From Desulfatitalea sp. UBA4791 (GTDB taxonomy: Bacteria; Desulfobacterota; Desulfobacteria; Desulfobacterales; Desulfosarcinaceae), in NCBI GenBank assembly GCA_002402905.1, contig DHGT01000113.1, positions 41,683 to 92,055 of the forward strand: a stretch of DNA of 50,373 nt. Direction: 5' to 3'. The notes beneath the pieces are model-generated. The model was not told where the DNA came from, made no database searches, and was given only the letters and a program-made list of their open reading frames with translations. Position 1 is the stretch's first letter; every line of letters begins with the position of its first letter. This document shows positions 17,642-24,047 of this stretch, piece by piece. A program made the translations under genes and the position numbers.

Positions 17642-18790
17642 TCAATTGGCGGCCACTTCCAGAAAAGCCTCGATACGGGTACGGAGCTGCTCGGTATCGG
17701 ATGTTGAATAATCGGTCACGAGATGTAAAAAAGGCACGCCGAGAGTATCGCGGACCTTCCTTTGAATAACGTGTGACTCGATGTGGTAGGTGTGACAGAA
17801 TTGCCAAGTCATATCGATAATGCCGTCAATTTTGAAGTCGTTGGCCAGCCGTTGGATCGTTTCGAAGCGTCCCGTGTTGGGTGTCATGCAAGAACAGGGA
17901 ATTCCTAAATAACGGTCCGCAACAGCCTTGATAGGGTCGCCGTCTTCTGGGATCATGCGCAGCACCGATTTCATGCCGGTGCAGTTCTCCATGCAGACCA
18001 CCGATGCTCCGGCCTCCTCGACTAGACGCAGCACCTTTTCGCAACCTTTTCCGATGGGGCACCCGGTCAGCAAAATGCGGCTGGGGGAGCCGTTGTCGGC
18101 CGGCGACGAGTTGGCAATAATCTCTTCGAGTTCCAACCGCAGGGTGGATAGATGACGGATGTACGCTTCAAGATCGACCACAAAGGATTTGCTTTCGAGA
18201 ATCGTCATCAGGTGAAGGGCGGCAAGAGGGCTTCGAGGCTCGGTGGCCAGGGAAACGACTCGCTGCATCTCCTGGCGCATTTTGTTGTGCAATCGGATCT
18301 GATGGCTGATGCGTTCTTCGGTCGCCACAATGCCCGTTTTTGTGGCGAGAAAATTCGAAAAGCGTTGGACTTCATTTCGCCAGAAAGCTTCAGCCCCACT
18401 TAAGTTCTGAGCATACGGCAAATGCATCAAATAGAGCGGCTTGCAACGGGCGAGAAACTCGTACATCTTTTTTTTTCCATCACAAGTGGTCTCGCCTACC
18501 ACCAGATCGGCCAAACTGAAGAATGGACAGGAGTCGCTGACCGCATAACCGTAGCTCGACTTGATCAGTGGGCAAAGATTCGAGGGCAACTCCTTTTCGG
18601 CATGTTGAATGGGTGCTTCCTGCTTGCCGCAAAGGCCTACCGGTATGGCCCCGGCGGCCCGGATCAGTTCCACGGGCGCATAAATGCAGTAAATCCCGAC
18701 GACCATACCCCCGGCTTCCCGGAAACTTTCGAGTTCTCCGATGGATCTTTCGGGCAGTCTATCAAAATAAACGAAGCTATCAGGAAGCAT
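17642..18790 (-). CDS. Double-cubane-cluster anaerobic reductase (DCCP, YjiM/HgdB-like, 382 aa)
   Basis: A member of the 2-hydroxyacyl-CoA-dehydratase-related family that includes E. coli YjiM and the double-cubane-cluster protein, which holds an Fe-S double cubane and performs ATP-driven low-potential reductions. The diagnostic stretch is NLCPLIKSSYGYA followed by DLVVGETTCDGKKKMYE. Further cysteines lie in ITGCPIGKG-type (here LTGCPIGKG), MENCTGMK, GIPCSCMTP and WQFCHTYHIES. Length matches YjiM. The ATP-dependent activator (YjiL-type) that these enzymes need is not encoded here. The gene heads an operon with a transporter that is now broken, so its natural substrate may no longer be imported by that route. 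Confidence 0.88.
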   Translation of the reverse strand: MLPDSFVYFDRLPERSIGELESFREAGGMVVGIYCIYAPVELIRAAGAIPVGLCGKQEAPIQHAEKELPSNLCPLIKSSYGYAVSDSCPFFSLADLVVGETTCDGKKKMYEFLARCKPLYLMHLPYAQNLSGAEAFWRNEVQRFSNFLATKTGIVATEERISHQIRLHNKMRQEMQRVVSLATEPRSPLAALHLMTILESKSFVVDLEAYIRHLSTLRLELEEIIANSSPADNGSPSRILLTGCPIGKGCEKVLRLVEEAGASVVCMENCTGMKSVLRMIPEDGDPIKAVADRYLGIPCSCMTPNTGRFETIQRLANDFKIDGIIDMTWQFCHTYHIESHVIQRKVRDTLGVPFLHLVTDYSTSDTEQLRTRIEAFLEVAAN

Positions 18791-19210
18791 GGCCTCTTAC
18801 CTGTGGATGCGAAAAGGATTTAAAACCGCCTTTTCTTATGGAAATTCTGTATATGTCAAATAGAAAAATATGATTCTGGTGCCTGCGTCTATAGGAAAAG
18901 CCGATGATGTGGTCAACGAGACGTCATTGATGTAGGCTAACGACACAGAGAGTGCTCGTTGGCTTGTTTTTAATTGGCATTTCATCCATTCCTCGATATG
19001 AAAAGTATTGTTTTCGGATTTCACAAGAAAAGGAATCGGAAGTAGAAAGATGCTTCGATTCACATCCCCGAGCTTTGGGCACCAGTAATCGATAGTTGAG
19101 AAGTTCGCTTGTGATGGATACGACCGCTCACCGGATACGGATCGACACCTTCCTCATCTGGGCCATTTTTGATATGCTGACACGGACATCGGAGATTAAA
19201 AGGAGCGCAC
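18791..19210. other. Gene-free stretch between divergent genes
   Basis: 420 bases between the leftward double-cubane reductase and the rightward thioesterase. It is more AT-rich than its surroundings. I see no convincing coding frame, RNA gene or terminator; promoters for both flanking genes must lie here but I cannot place them. Confidence 0.5.
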
Positions 19211-19639
19211 ATGAAAGATACGCTTAAAGCGGGCCTCGAGCATGAATTTCGTTTTCGTCTGACCGAGGCCAAAACCGTACCGGCCCTCTATCCCGAGGCG
19301 TCTGAATTTCAGGTCATGCCAAAGGTGTTCGCCACCGGCTATATGGTGGGTTTCATCGAATGGGCGTGCCTCAAGGCAATCAATCCCCACATCGACTGGC
19401 CTGCAGAGCAGAGCGTCGGCACGCACATCAATGTGGCCCATGTCGCGGCCACCCCACCGGGGATGGAGGTCCGCGCGCAGGTCAAGGTGATTGAAGTGGA
19501 CGGCCGCAGGGTGGTGTTCGAGGTGGCGGCTTTCGATGAGTCGGGTCTTATCGGCAAGGGGTTTCACGAACGCATGATCATAGATGCAAAGAAATTCAAC
19601 CGAAAAATCGAAGCGAAGGTTAAATCCATCGGTGGATAA
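19211..19639 (+). CDS. Hotdog-fold thioesterase, FlK-like (142 aa)
   Basis: A single hotdog thioesterase close in layout to fluoroacetyl-CoA thioesterase FlK. Shared stretches are KTVPALYPEASEF, FATGYMVGFIEWACLKA and VAHVAATPPG. The residues that form the FlK triad are present: Thr42, Glu50 and His77. That makes acyl-CoA hydrolysis likely, but fluoroacetate resistance is not implied; many bacteria carry such proteins as general short-chain acyl-CoA thioesterases. AAAAGGAG precedes the ATG by 6 bases. It is followed by two lipoprotein genes on the same strand. Confidence 0.88.
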   Translation: MKDTLKAGLEHEFRFRLTEAKTVPALYPEASEFQVMPKVFATGYMVGFIEWACLKAINPHIDWPAEQSVGTHINVAHVAATPPGMEVRAQVKVIEVDGRRVVFEVAAFDESGLIGKGFHERMIIDAKKFNRKIEAKVKSIGG

Positions 19640-19712
19640 AACAGGAACCAGGGAGCATCGCGGGCGTGCCTGGCGTCCTGCGCGTATGGCCGTTTTGGCT
19701 GGAGATCTTGAT

Positions 19713-19982
19713 ATGAACAAGGGGTTGGGACGATTCGGCAGTTGTTTGATTTTCATGGCCCTCTTTTTGATCGTGCTCGGATGCAGCAAATTGACGCCCG
19801 AAACTTACGATCAGCTTCGGGTCGGCATGACTTACGACGAAGTGGTGAAGATACTAGGCCGACCCGATGCGTGTGAGGGGGCACTCGGCTTCAAGGAGTG
19901 CAAGTGGGGCACCCGGAATAAATACATTAACGTTAAATTTGGCGGTGAAAGTGTCGTTTTTTACTCTGCCAAAGGTCTCTGA
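19713..19982 (+). CDS. Small lipoprotein, BamE/SmpA-like fold (89 aa)
   Basis: A short secreted lipoprotein. The N-terminus is a signal peptide ending in the lipobox LVLGC-like LIVLGC, so Cys is expected to be lipidated. The mature part contains YDQLRVGMTYDEVVKILGRP, the pattern of BamE/SmpA and DUF3862 proteins, in which G-M-x-x-x-E-V-x-x-x-L-G-x-P is conserved. The frame is open upstream, but the start at 19713 gives the signal peptide directly. The exact role is unknown; a full BamE role in outer-membrane assembly is not established for these short relatives. Confidence 0.75.
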   Translation: MNKGLGRFGSCLIFMALFLIVLGCSKLTPETYDQLRVGMTYDEVVKILGRPDACEGALGFKECKWGTRNKYINVKFGGESVVFYSAKGL

Positions 19983-20046
19983 TTGAAAATTGAAGCCGGT
20001 CATCAGGGACAAAGGGGACTTCTAAAGGGAGGATGGCAAGGCGCCT

Positions 20047-20463
20047 ATGTGTAAATTCAGGATGTATCGCATTTTTTCTTTTTTTTTGCTCGTGCCGATG
20101 CTCCTGTCGTGCGCCGGCCTTTCCGAAAAAGTGCGCCTGTCCGAGTTCGACACGACCTTTGAGATTTATGATATCACCTTGAGACGCTCCCAATTTCACG
20201 CGGTTCAAAATTTTATTGACCCGGCCTACCGAGATCAGGATTTGGACTTCGACACCTATAAAAACGTCAAGGTGGTCGACTTCACGGTCACCCATGTAAA
20301 AGTTTCGGAGGATCGTTTCAACGTCGATCAGGCGGTGCAGCTGCAATATTTCCTGCTCGATCGGAATATCCTGAAAACCATTGAGTACCGTCAAACCTGG
20401 CGTTTCGATGAACAGAAGAAAAAGTGGTTGCTTCAAACCCCCCTGCCGGATTTCAGCCCCTGA
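20047..20463 (+). CDS. Hypothetical lipoprotein (138 aa)
   Basis: A predicted lipoprotein: a hydrophobic signal segment ends with LLSC-AG, a good lipobox. The mature part is about 115 residues, mixed alpha/beta, with many aromatic and acidic residues, and contains FHAVQNFIDPAYR and KTIEYRQTWRFDEQKK. I recognise no family. Translation may start at 20047 or at the in-frame ATG at 20062; the ribosome binding site is weak for both. It sits in line with the preceding lipoprotein gene and before the peroxide regulator. Confidence 0.7.
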   Translation: MCKFRMYRIFSFFLLVPMLLSCAGLSEKVRLSEFDTTFEIYDITLRRSQFHAVQNFIDPAYRDQDLDFDTYKNVKVVDFTVTHVKVSEDRFNVDQAVQLQYFLLDRNILKTIEYRQTWRFDEQKKKWLLQTPLPDFSP

Positions 20464-20505
20464 TTGGATAGAAGTTATCGCTTGCAGCGGCGCAAAAGCT
20501 TTGTT

Positions 20506-20524
20506 AATAATAATTGTTATTATT
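20506..20524 (+). promoter_or_regulatory. Fur/PerR-type operator
   Basis: A perfect inverted repeat of 8-3-8, AATAATAA, TTG, TTATTATT, lies 28 bases before the PerR gene. AT-rich dyads of this type are the usual Fur-family sites, and autoregulation is common in the family. Confidence 0.7.
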
Positions 20525-20552
20525 TAAAAACTTGCCAGCGGGGTTGCCGTCA

Positions 20553-20993
20553 ATGACTAACCATGACACGAGGTTTCATTCCATTATCGAAAAGTTAAAG
20601 GGCAGCAACCACAAGTTGACGCCTCAGCGCCTGGCCATTGCCAGGTTGCTGGCGATGAGCAAGGGTCATCCCTCGGTCGAGGGTATTTTCGAGCAGCTGC
20701 GGGAAAATTTTCCGACCATGAGCCTTGCCACGGTTTACCGAAACGTGATGCTCATCAAGTCGTTGGGCGAAGTTCTGGAACTGGGATTTGCCGACGGCAG
20801 CAACCGCTATGATGGCAACAAGCCTTACCCTCACCCTCACCTGATTTGTGTGAGGTGTAAAACCATCGTGGATCCGGCTCTCGAAAGCCTCAGGGACATG
20901 TCCAGGGAGGTCGAGACAGAGACCGGGTTTAAAATATTGACCCATCGGCTCGATTTTTTCGGCCTTTGCGCCAATTGCAGGCCAAAAGAATAG
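20553..20993 (+). CDS. perR: Fur-family peroxide-responsive regulator, PerR-like (146 aa)
   Basis: A Fur-family metal-dependent repressor. The winged-helix part contains KLTPQRLAIARLL and LATVYRNV. Two CxxC pairs (Cys99/Cys102 and Cys139/Cys142) would bind structural zinc. The regulatory site has His39, Asp87, His94 and His96. Aspartate at 87, in NRYDG, is the PerR-type residue where Fur has glutamate, so peroxide sensing is more likely than iron sensing. The start at 20553 follows an 8-3-8 dyad. Downstream come a zinc-ribbon protein and a selenocysteine peroxiredoxin on the same strand, which fits a peroxide-defence regulon. Confidence 0.85.
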   Translation: MTNHDTRFHSIIEKLKGSNHKLTPQRLAIARLLAMSKGHPSVEGIFEQLRENFPTMSLATVYRNVMLIKSLGEVLELGFADGSNRYDGNKPYPHPHLICVRCKTIVDPALESLRDMSREVETETGFKILTHRLDFFGLCANCRPKE

Positions 20994-21020
20994 GGCGGGG
21001 TCCCAACAGGAGGTGGCGTC

Positions 21021-21224
21021 ATGACGGAAAAAACTTTTAAGCAGGTGTGTGAATGCAAGCACTGCGGCAACGAAGCGGAGATGGTCGTGACGTGTTCGTT
21101 GTCCGAGGTGTTGCCGGACGATGGTCCCTTGCCGAAAATCGTCGGACCGGGTGAAGGCAAAACCAAGGGGCATGCCGTTTGTACCCACTGCGGCAATGAA
21201 GCCGACATCTGGCTGGATGTTTAG
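21021..21224 (+). CDS. Small zinc-ribbon protein (67 aa)
   Basis: A very small protein with two CxxC knuckles, CECKHCGNEA near the N-terminus and CTHCGNEADIWLD at the C-terminus. The two CxxCGNEA units are similar to each other, so it is probably an internally duplicated zinc or iron ribbon. AGGAGGTGG lies 6 bases before the ATG. It sits 27 bases after the PerR gene and before the selenoperoxiredoxin. I do not know its function; a redox-stress or metal-handling accessory is a guess from context only. Confidence 0.75.
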   Translation: MTEKTFKQVCECKHCGNEAEMVVTCSLSEVLPDDGPLPKIVGPGEGKTKGHAVCTHCGNEADIWLDV

Positions 21225-21312
21225 TGCGGGTTCAATCGCATTTGCCATCGGGTCCCTGACCGGGTGTGTATCGGGTTGGATGGCGATGACGGGTGAATTT
21301 TAACTTCAATAC

Positions 21313-21340
21313 CCCTCTCCCTTGGATCCACGGGAGAGGG
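21313..21340 (+). other. Hairpin in the 5' region of the peroxiredoxin gene
   Basis: CCCTCTCCC (21313-21321) pairs perfectly with GGGAGAGGG (21332-21340). No T-run follows on the + strand, and the ribosome binding site AAGGAG begins 9 bases later. It may stabilise the mRNA or mark a processing site. Confidence 0.5.
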
Positions 21341-21361
21341 AAAACAGGAAAGGAGAACCGT

Positions 21362-22078
21362 ATGGAAGAAGTGGAGGTTGGCTGTGCCAGGCCCACTGGC
21401 GGACCCGTTGGAGAGACGGTAGAAGAGCCGAAGGAAGTTGTTCAGCAAACACCAAAGGAGGTGACCCCCATGATCAAAGTTGGTAAAAAAGCTCCGGATT
21501 TTACTGCTCCGGCCTATCATCAAGGAAAATTTGGCGCGGTTAAACTGTCCGAGTATTTGGGCAAGTGGGTCATTCTCTGTTTCTATCCGGGCGATTTTAC
21601 CTTCGTCTGAGCGACCGAAATTTCGGCAGTTGCCGAAAAGTATCCTGAATTTCAGAAACTCGGGGTTGAAATTCTATCCATGAGCATCGACAGCGTGTTC
21701 GTCCACAAGATGTGGAATGACAACGAGCTGTCCAAGATGGTGAACGGTGGGGTCCCTTTCCCCATGCTGTCCGATGCCGGTGGACGGGTGGGCAAGGTGT
21801 TCGGCGTGTACGATGAAGACGCCGGCGTGGAAACCCGCGGCCGTTTCATTATCGATCCCGAAGGCGTGGTGCAAGGTTTCGAGGTGCTGACGCCGCCGGT
21901 GGGGCGCAATATCATGGAATCCATTCGCCAGGTGCAGGCCTTCCAGCTGGTGAGAAACAGCAAGGGCAAGGAAGCCACCCCATCCGGCTGGAAACCGGGC
22001 AAAGTGACCCTGAAACCGGGTCCCGATCTGGTCGGCAAGGTGTGGGAGGTATGGAAAACCGAGATGGCATTTGATTGA
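21362..22078 (+). CDS. Selenocysteine-containing peroxiredoxin (AhpC/TSA family, 238 aa with Sec83)
   Basis: An AhpC/TSA-type peroxiredoxin that reduces peroxides. The frame runs through TGA at 21608-21610 without a shift. The residues before it, FYPGDFTFV, and after it, ATEISAVAEKYPEF, are the peroxidatic site FVCPTE with the catalytic cysteine replaced by selenocysteine. A SECIS-like hairpin follows. Downstream, the resolving-cysteine motif VCP is replaced by ATP in KEATPSGWKPG. The start at 21362 has AAGGAG 7 bases upstream and gives a 36-residue extension with Cys8. A second start at 21470 has a perfect AAAGGAGGTGA and would give the classic length. Conventional gene calling would split this gene in two. 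Confidence 0.93.
21611..21640 (+). promoter_or_regulatory. Bacterial SECIS element
   Basis: Directly after the in-frame TGA, TTTCGGC (21621-21627) pairs with GCCGAAA (21632-21638) around the loop AGTT. The loop G is 19 bases downstream of the TGA. Bacterial SECIS hairpins need a small apical loop with a G in one of its first two positions, roughly 16-37 bases after UGA, and this fits. Confidence 0.8.
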
Positions 22079-22114
22079 TTGAACGATTCGCCGCGGCATC
22101 GAATCGTTTGACGC

Positions 22115-22153
22115 AAGAGGTCGTATCCCTTTGGGGAGCGGCCTCTTTTTTTT
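22115..22153 (+). terminator. Rho-independent terminator after the selenoperoxiredoxin
   Basis: AGAGGTCG pairs with CGGCCTCT (one G-U pair) and is followed by eight T. A separate inverted repeat, CGATTCG/CGAATCG, lies just before it. Confidence 0.75.
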
Positions 22154-22186
22154 GGGGTTATTATGAAATAATGTTCAAAACAATCG

Positions 22187-22215
22187 TTGACAACCCGGGC
22201 CCCTGTCATTATTAT
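22187..22215 (+). promoter_or_regulatory. Strong sigma-70-type promoter of the DUF134/NifX/MinD cluster
   Basis: TTGACA (22187-22192), 17-base spacer, TATTAT (22210-22215). The decamer TTATTATGAA occurs twice, at 22158-22167 and 22209-22218; the second copy overlaps the -10 box, so it may be an operator. Confidence 0.75.
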
Positions 22216-22247
22216 GAACGTAATTTCAAAATAAACGGGGAGTGAAG

Positions 22248-22616
22248 ATGCCGAGACCGAGAAAATGCCGCCGTGTGGGACGTGAACCCGTGCATACTTT
22301 TTACAAACCCCAGGGCGTGCCGCTGGAAGGATTGACCGGCCTAAATCTTTCCATAGAGGGACTTGAGGCGATTCGCCTGGCGGATGCCGAAGAGATGGAC
22401 CATTTGGTGGCGGCTGAACGCATGGGCGTTTCCAGGCCGACCTTTTCCCGGATCCTGGCCGAAGCGCGTCGCATAGTGGCCAGGGCACTGAGCAATGGCT
22501 GGGCCATTCACATCGACGGCGGCAGTTACCGGGTGGTCGGTCACGAAGGTCAGACCCAGCGGCCCGGTCCCTCGGGGGGCGGCCGTGGCCGTGGAAGACG
22601 AACGAGAGAGTTTTAA
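22248..22616 (+). CDS. DUF134 family predicted DNA-binding protein (122 aa)
   Basis: A DUF134 protein. It starts with MPRPRKCRRVGREP, has a helix-turn-helix resembling sigma-factor region 4 (LVAAERMGVSRPTFSRILAE), and ends in an arginine- and glycine-rich tail. DUF134 proteins are commonly found beside NifX/NifB-type cofactor proteins and MinD-like ATPases in anaerobes, and are thought to be regulators. The ATG at 22248 is preferred to a GTG six bases upstream. It is the first gene after a strong promoter and begins a same-strand series extending to about 27.4 kb. A second DUF134 domain is encoded 0.9 kb downstream. Confidence 0.88.
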   Translation: MPRPRKCRRVGREPVHTFYKPQGVPLEGLTGLNLSIEGLEAIRLADAEEMDHLVAAERMGVSRPTFSRILAEARRIVARALSNGWAIHIDGGSYRVVGHEGQTQRPGPSGGGRGRGRRTREF

Positions 22617-22648
22617 CGGGTGAAAACCCTGAGCAAAGGAGGCATATC

Positions 22649-22951
22649 ATGCCAAATCGCGATGGTAGGGGACCGCTCGGAAATGGTCCCGCAACAGGAA
22701 GAGGGTATGGCGCTTGTCGAACCGGAAATCAGGCCGGCGCAGCCGGCGGATGGGGCGGCCAGATCGTGCAGCGTCTGCAGTATCGATGCCGGCGTCTAAT
22801 GGGGATGTTCCCCGGACAAGGACGATTTGCGGACACGCCGATGGGGGCCGGGCGCGGTGGTCGATCCCGAGCCACCGGTGCATCGCCGGAACTTCCTTCC
22901 TCCGACGGCTGGGGCGGCAGCCCCAGGGGAGCGGGCAGAAACCGTCGATAA
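22649..22951 (+). CDS. DUF5320-like glycine/arginine-rich small protein (100 aa)
   Basis: A low-complexity protein with the N-terminus MPNRDGRGPLGNGPATGRGYG, which resembles the MPRGDGTGPxGxGPMTGRG pattern of DUF5320 proteins. The rest is rich in Gly and Arg and poor in hydrophobic residues; the two cysteines are at about residues 23 and 47. AAAGGAGG lies 7 bases upstream of the ATG. DUF5320 proteins occur in the same neighbourhoods as DUF134 and NifX-family proteins. Their function is unknown. Confidence 0.78.
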   Translation: MPNRDGRGPLGNGPATGRGYGACRTGNQAGAAGGWGGQIVQRLQYRCRRLMGMFPGQGRFADTPMGAGRGGRSRATGASPELPSSDGWGGSPRGAGRNRR

Positions 22952-23091
22952 TCGCTATTCCGGTGGACAGCCGGCGCATATCCGGAGCCAGATCCGGATA
23001 TGCCCGGCACCACCGGAACCCGGTCAGGCGGTGGCTTGGTTTCAGGCGGCCCTCCTATAGTATCGGCCGCAGTTTAGGGCGATTCATTTAT

Positions 23092-23103
23092 GAGCATATG
23101 CTC
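23092..23103. promoter_or_regulatory. 12-bp perfect palindrome upstream of the DUF134-NifX gene
   Basis: GAGCATATGCTC is self-complementary and lies about 90 bases before the next start codon, in a 241-base gap with no other feature. A regulator site is possible, but no promoter could be placed confidently next to it. Confidence 0.4.
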
Positions 23104-23192
23104 TTTTCCTTGACTAACGCGGTTTAAGGTAGTAAGGCCGATTTGGTTTAGCCAGACAACAGATGACACGTTTCACGTTTAAGGTGGGAAAT

Positions 23193-24047
23193 ATGCCGCG
23201 ACCTAGAAAATGTCGGAATGTCAACACAACCCCGGAAGTGACCTATTTCAAGCCGCGGGGAGTGCCGTTGCGTGAACTGGCGGAAATCTATTTGCCGTTG
23301 GACGGCTTCGAAGCGATTCGCCTGGCCGATCTGGAGGGGTTGAACCACGAGGCGGCCGCCCAGCAGATGCATGTATCCCGCCAGACCTTCGGCCGTATCC
23401 TGGCGTCGGCCCACCAGACGGTCGCCAAGGCATTGGTCAGCGGAATGGCATTGCGTATTCACGGTGGGGATTATCGTTTGGCGCAATCGGTTTCCGAGGA
23501 GGATGAAGCCGAGGATTTCACCGAGAGTTCTATCTATAATCCAACCGATAACTTGGATGATCAGCACGAGTCCCGAGCCGGCGCGTTCGGAGAACAGGTG
23601 GGTGCTGAGCGTCATGCCCAAAAGGATCAACAGAAGCAGCACCAGGAGCACCAATTCGTTCAAAAGGAGAGTACGTCCATGAAAAGAATCGCAGTCACCA
23701 GTGAAGGACCGACCCTGGACGATCGCGTCGATCCGCGATTCGGCCGCGCGGCCGGTTTCGTTATCGTCAATCCGGAAACCATGGAGTTCGAGTATCTGGA
23801 CAACGGCGCCAGCCAGGCCAGAGCCCAGGGAGCAGGGATTCAAGCTGCCGAGAACGTCGTATCCACCGGCGTCGAAGCCGTGCTGACCGGTTATGTCGGC
23901 CCCAAGGCCTTTCAGGCGCTTGCGGCCACGGGTATTCGCGTTGCCCAGAATCTCGAAAATATGAGTGTGCGCGAGGCTGTGGAACATTATCTAAAGGGCG
24001 ACCTGAGCTGGGCCGACGCCGACCAAGCAAGAGGATTAGGGAAATGA
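23193..24047 (+). CDS. DUF134-NifX fusion protein (284 aa)
   Basis: Residues 1 to about 95 form a second DUF134 domain (MPRPRKCRNVNTTPEVTYF, helix-turn-helix AAAQQMHVSRQTFGRILA). Residues 96-162 are a hydrophilic Gln/His/Glu-rich linker. Residues 163-284 are a dinitrogenase iron-molybdenum-cofactor/NifX-type domain (MKRIAVTSEGPTLDDRVD, RFGRAAGF, GIQAAENVVSTGVEAVLTG). An excellent ribosome binding site, AAAAGGAGA, lies 8 bases before the internal Met163, so the NifX domain can probably also be made alone. The ATG at 23193 follows AAGGTGGGAA. The stop overlaps the next start by four bases. Confidence 0.88.
   Translation: MPRPRKCRNVNTTPEVTYFKPRGVPLRELAEIYLPLDGFEAIRLADLEGLNHEAAAQQMHVSRQTFGRILASAHQTVAKALVSGMALRIHGGDYRLAQSVSEEDEAEDFTESSIYNPTDNLDDQHESRAGAFGEQVGAERHAQKDQQKQHQEHQFVQKESTSMKRIAVTSEGPTLDDRVDPRFGRAAGFVIVNPETMEFEYLDNGASQARAQGAGIQAAENVVSTGVEAVLTGYVGPKAFQALAATGIRVAQNLENMSVREAVEHYLKGDLSWADADQARGLGK

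Noticed and set aside
18836..19063. A 75-codon minus-strand frame in the gap at 18.8-19.2 kb
   Set aside because: No good ribosome binding site, no recognisable family, and the composition matches AT-rich non-coding DNA.
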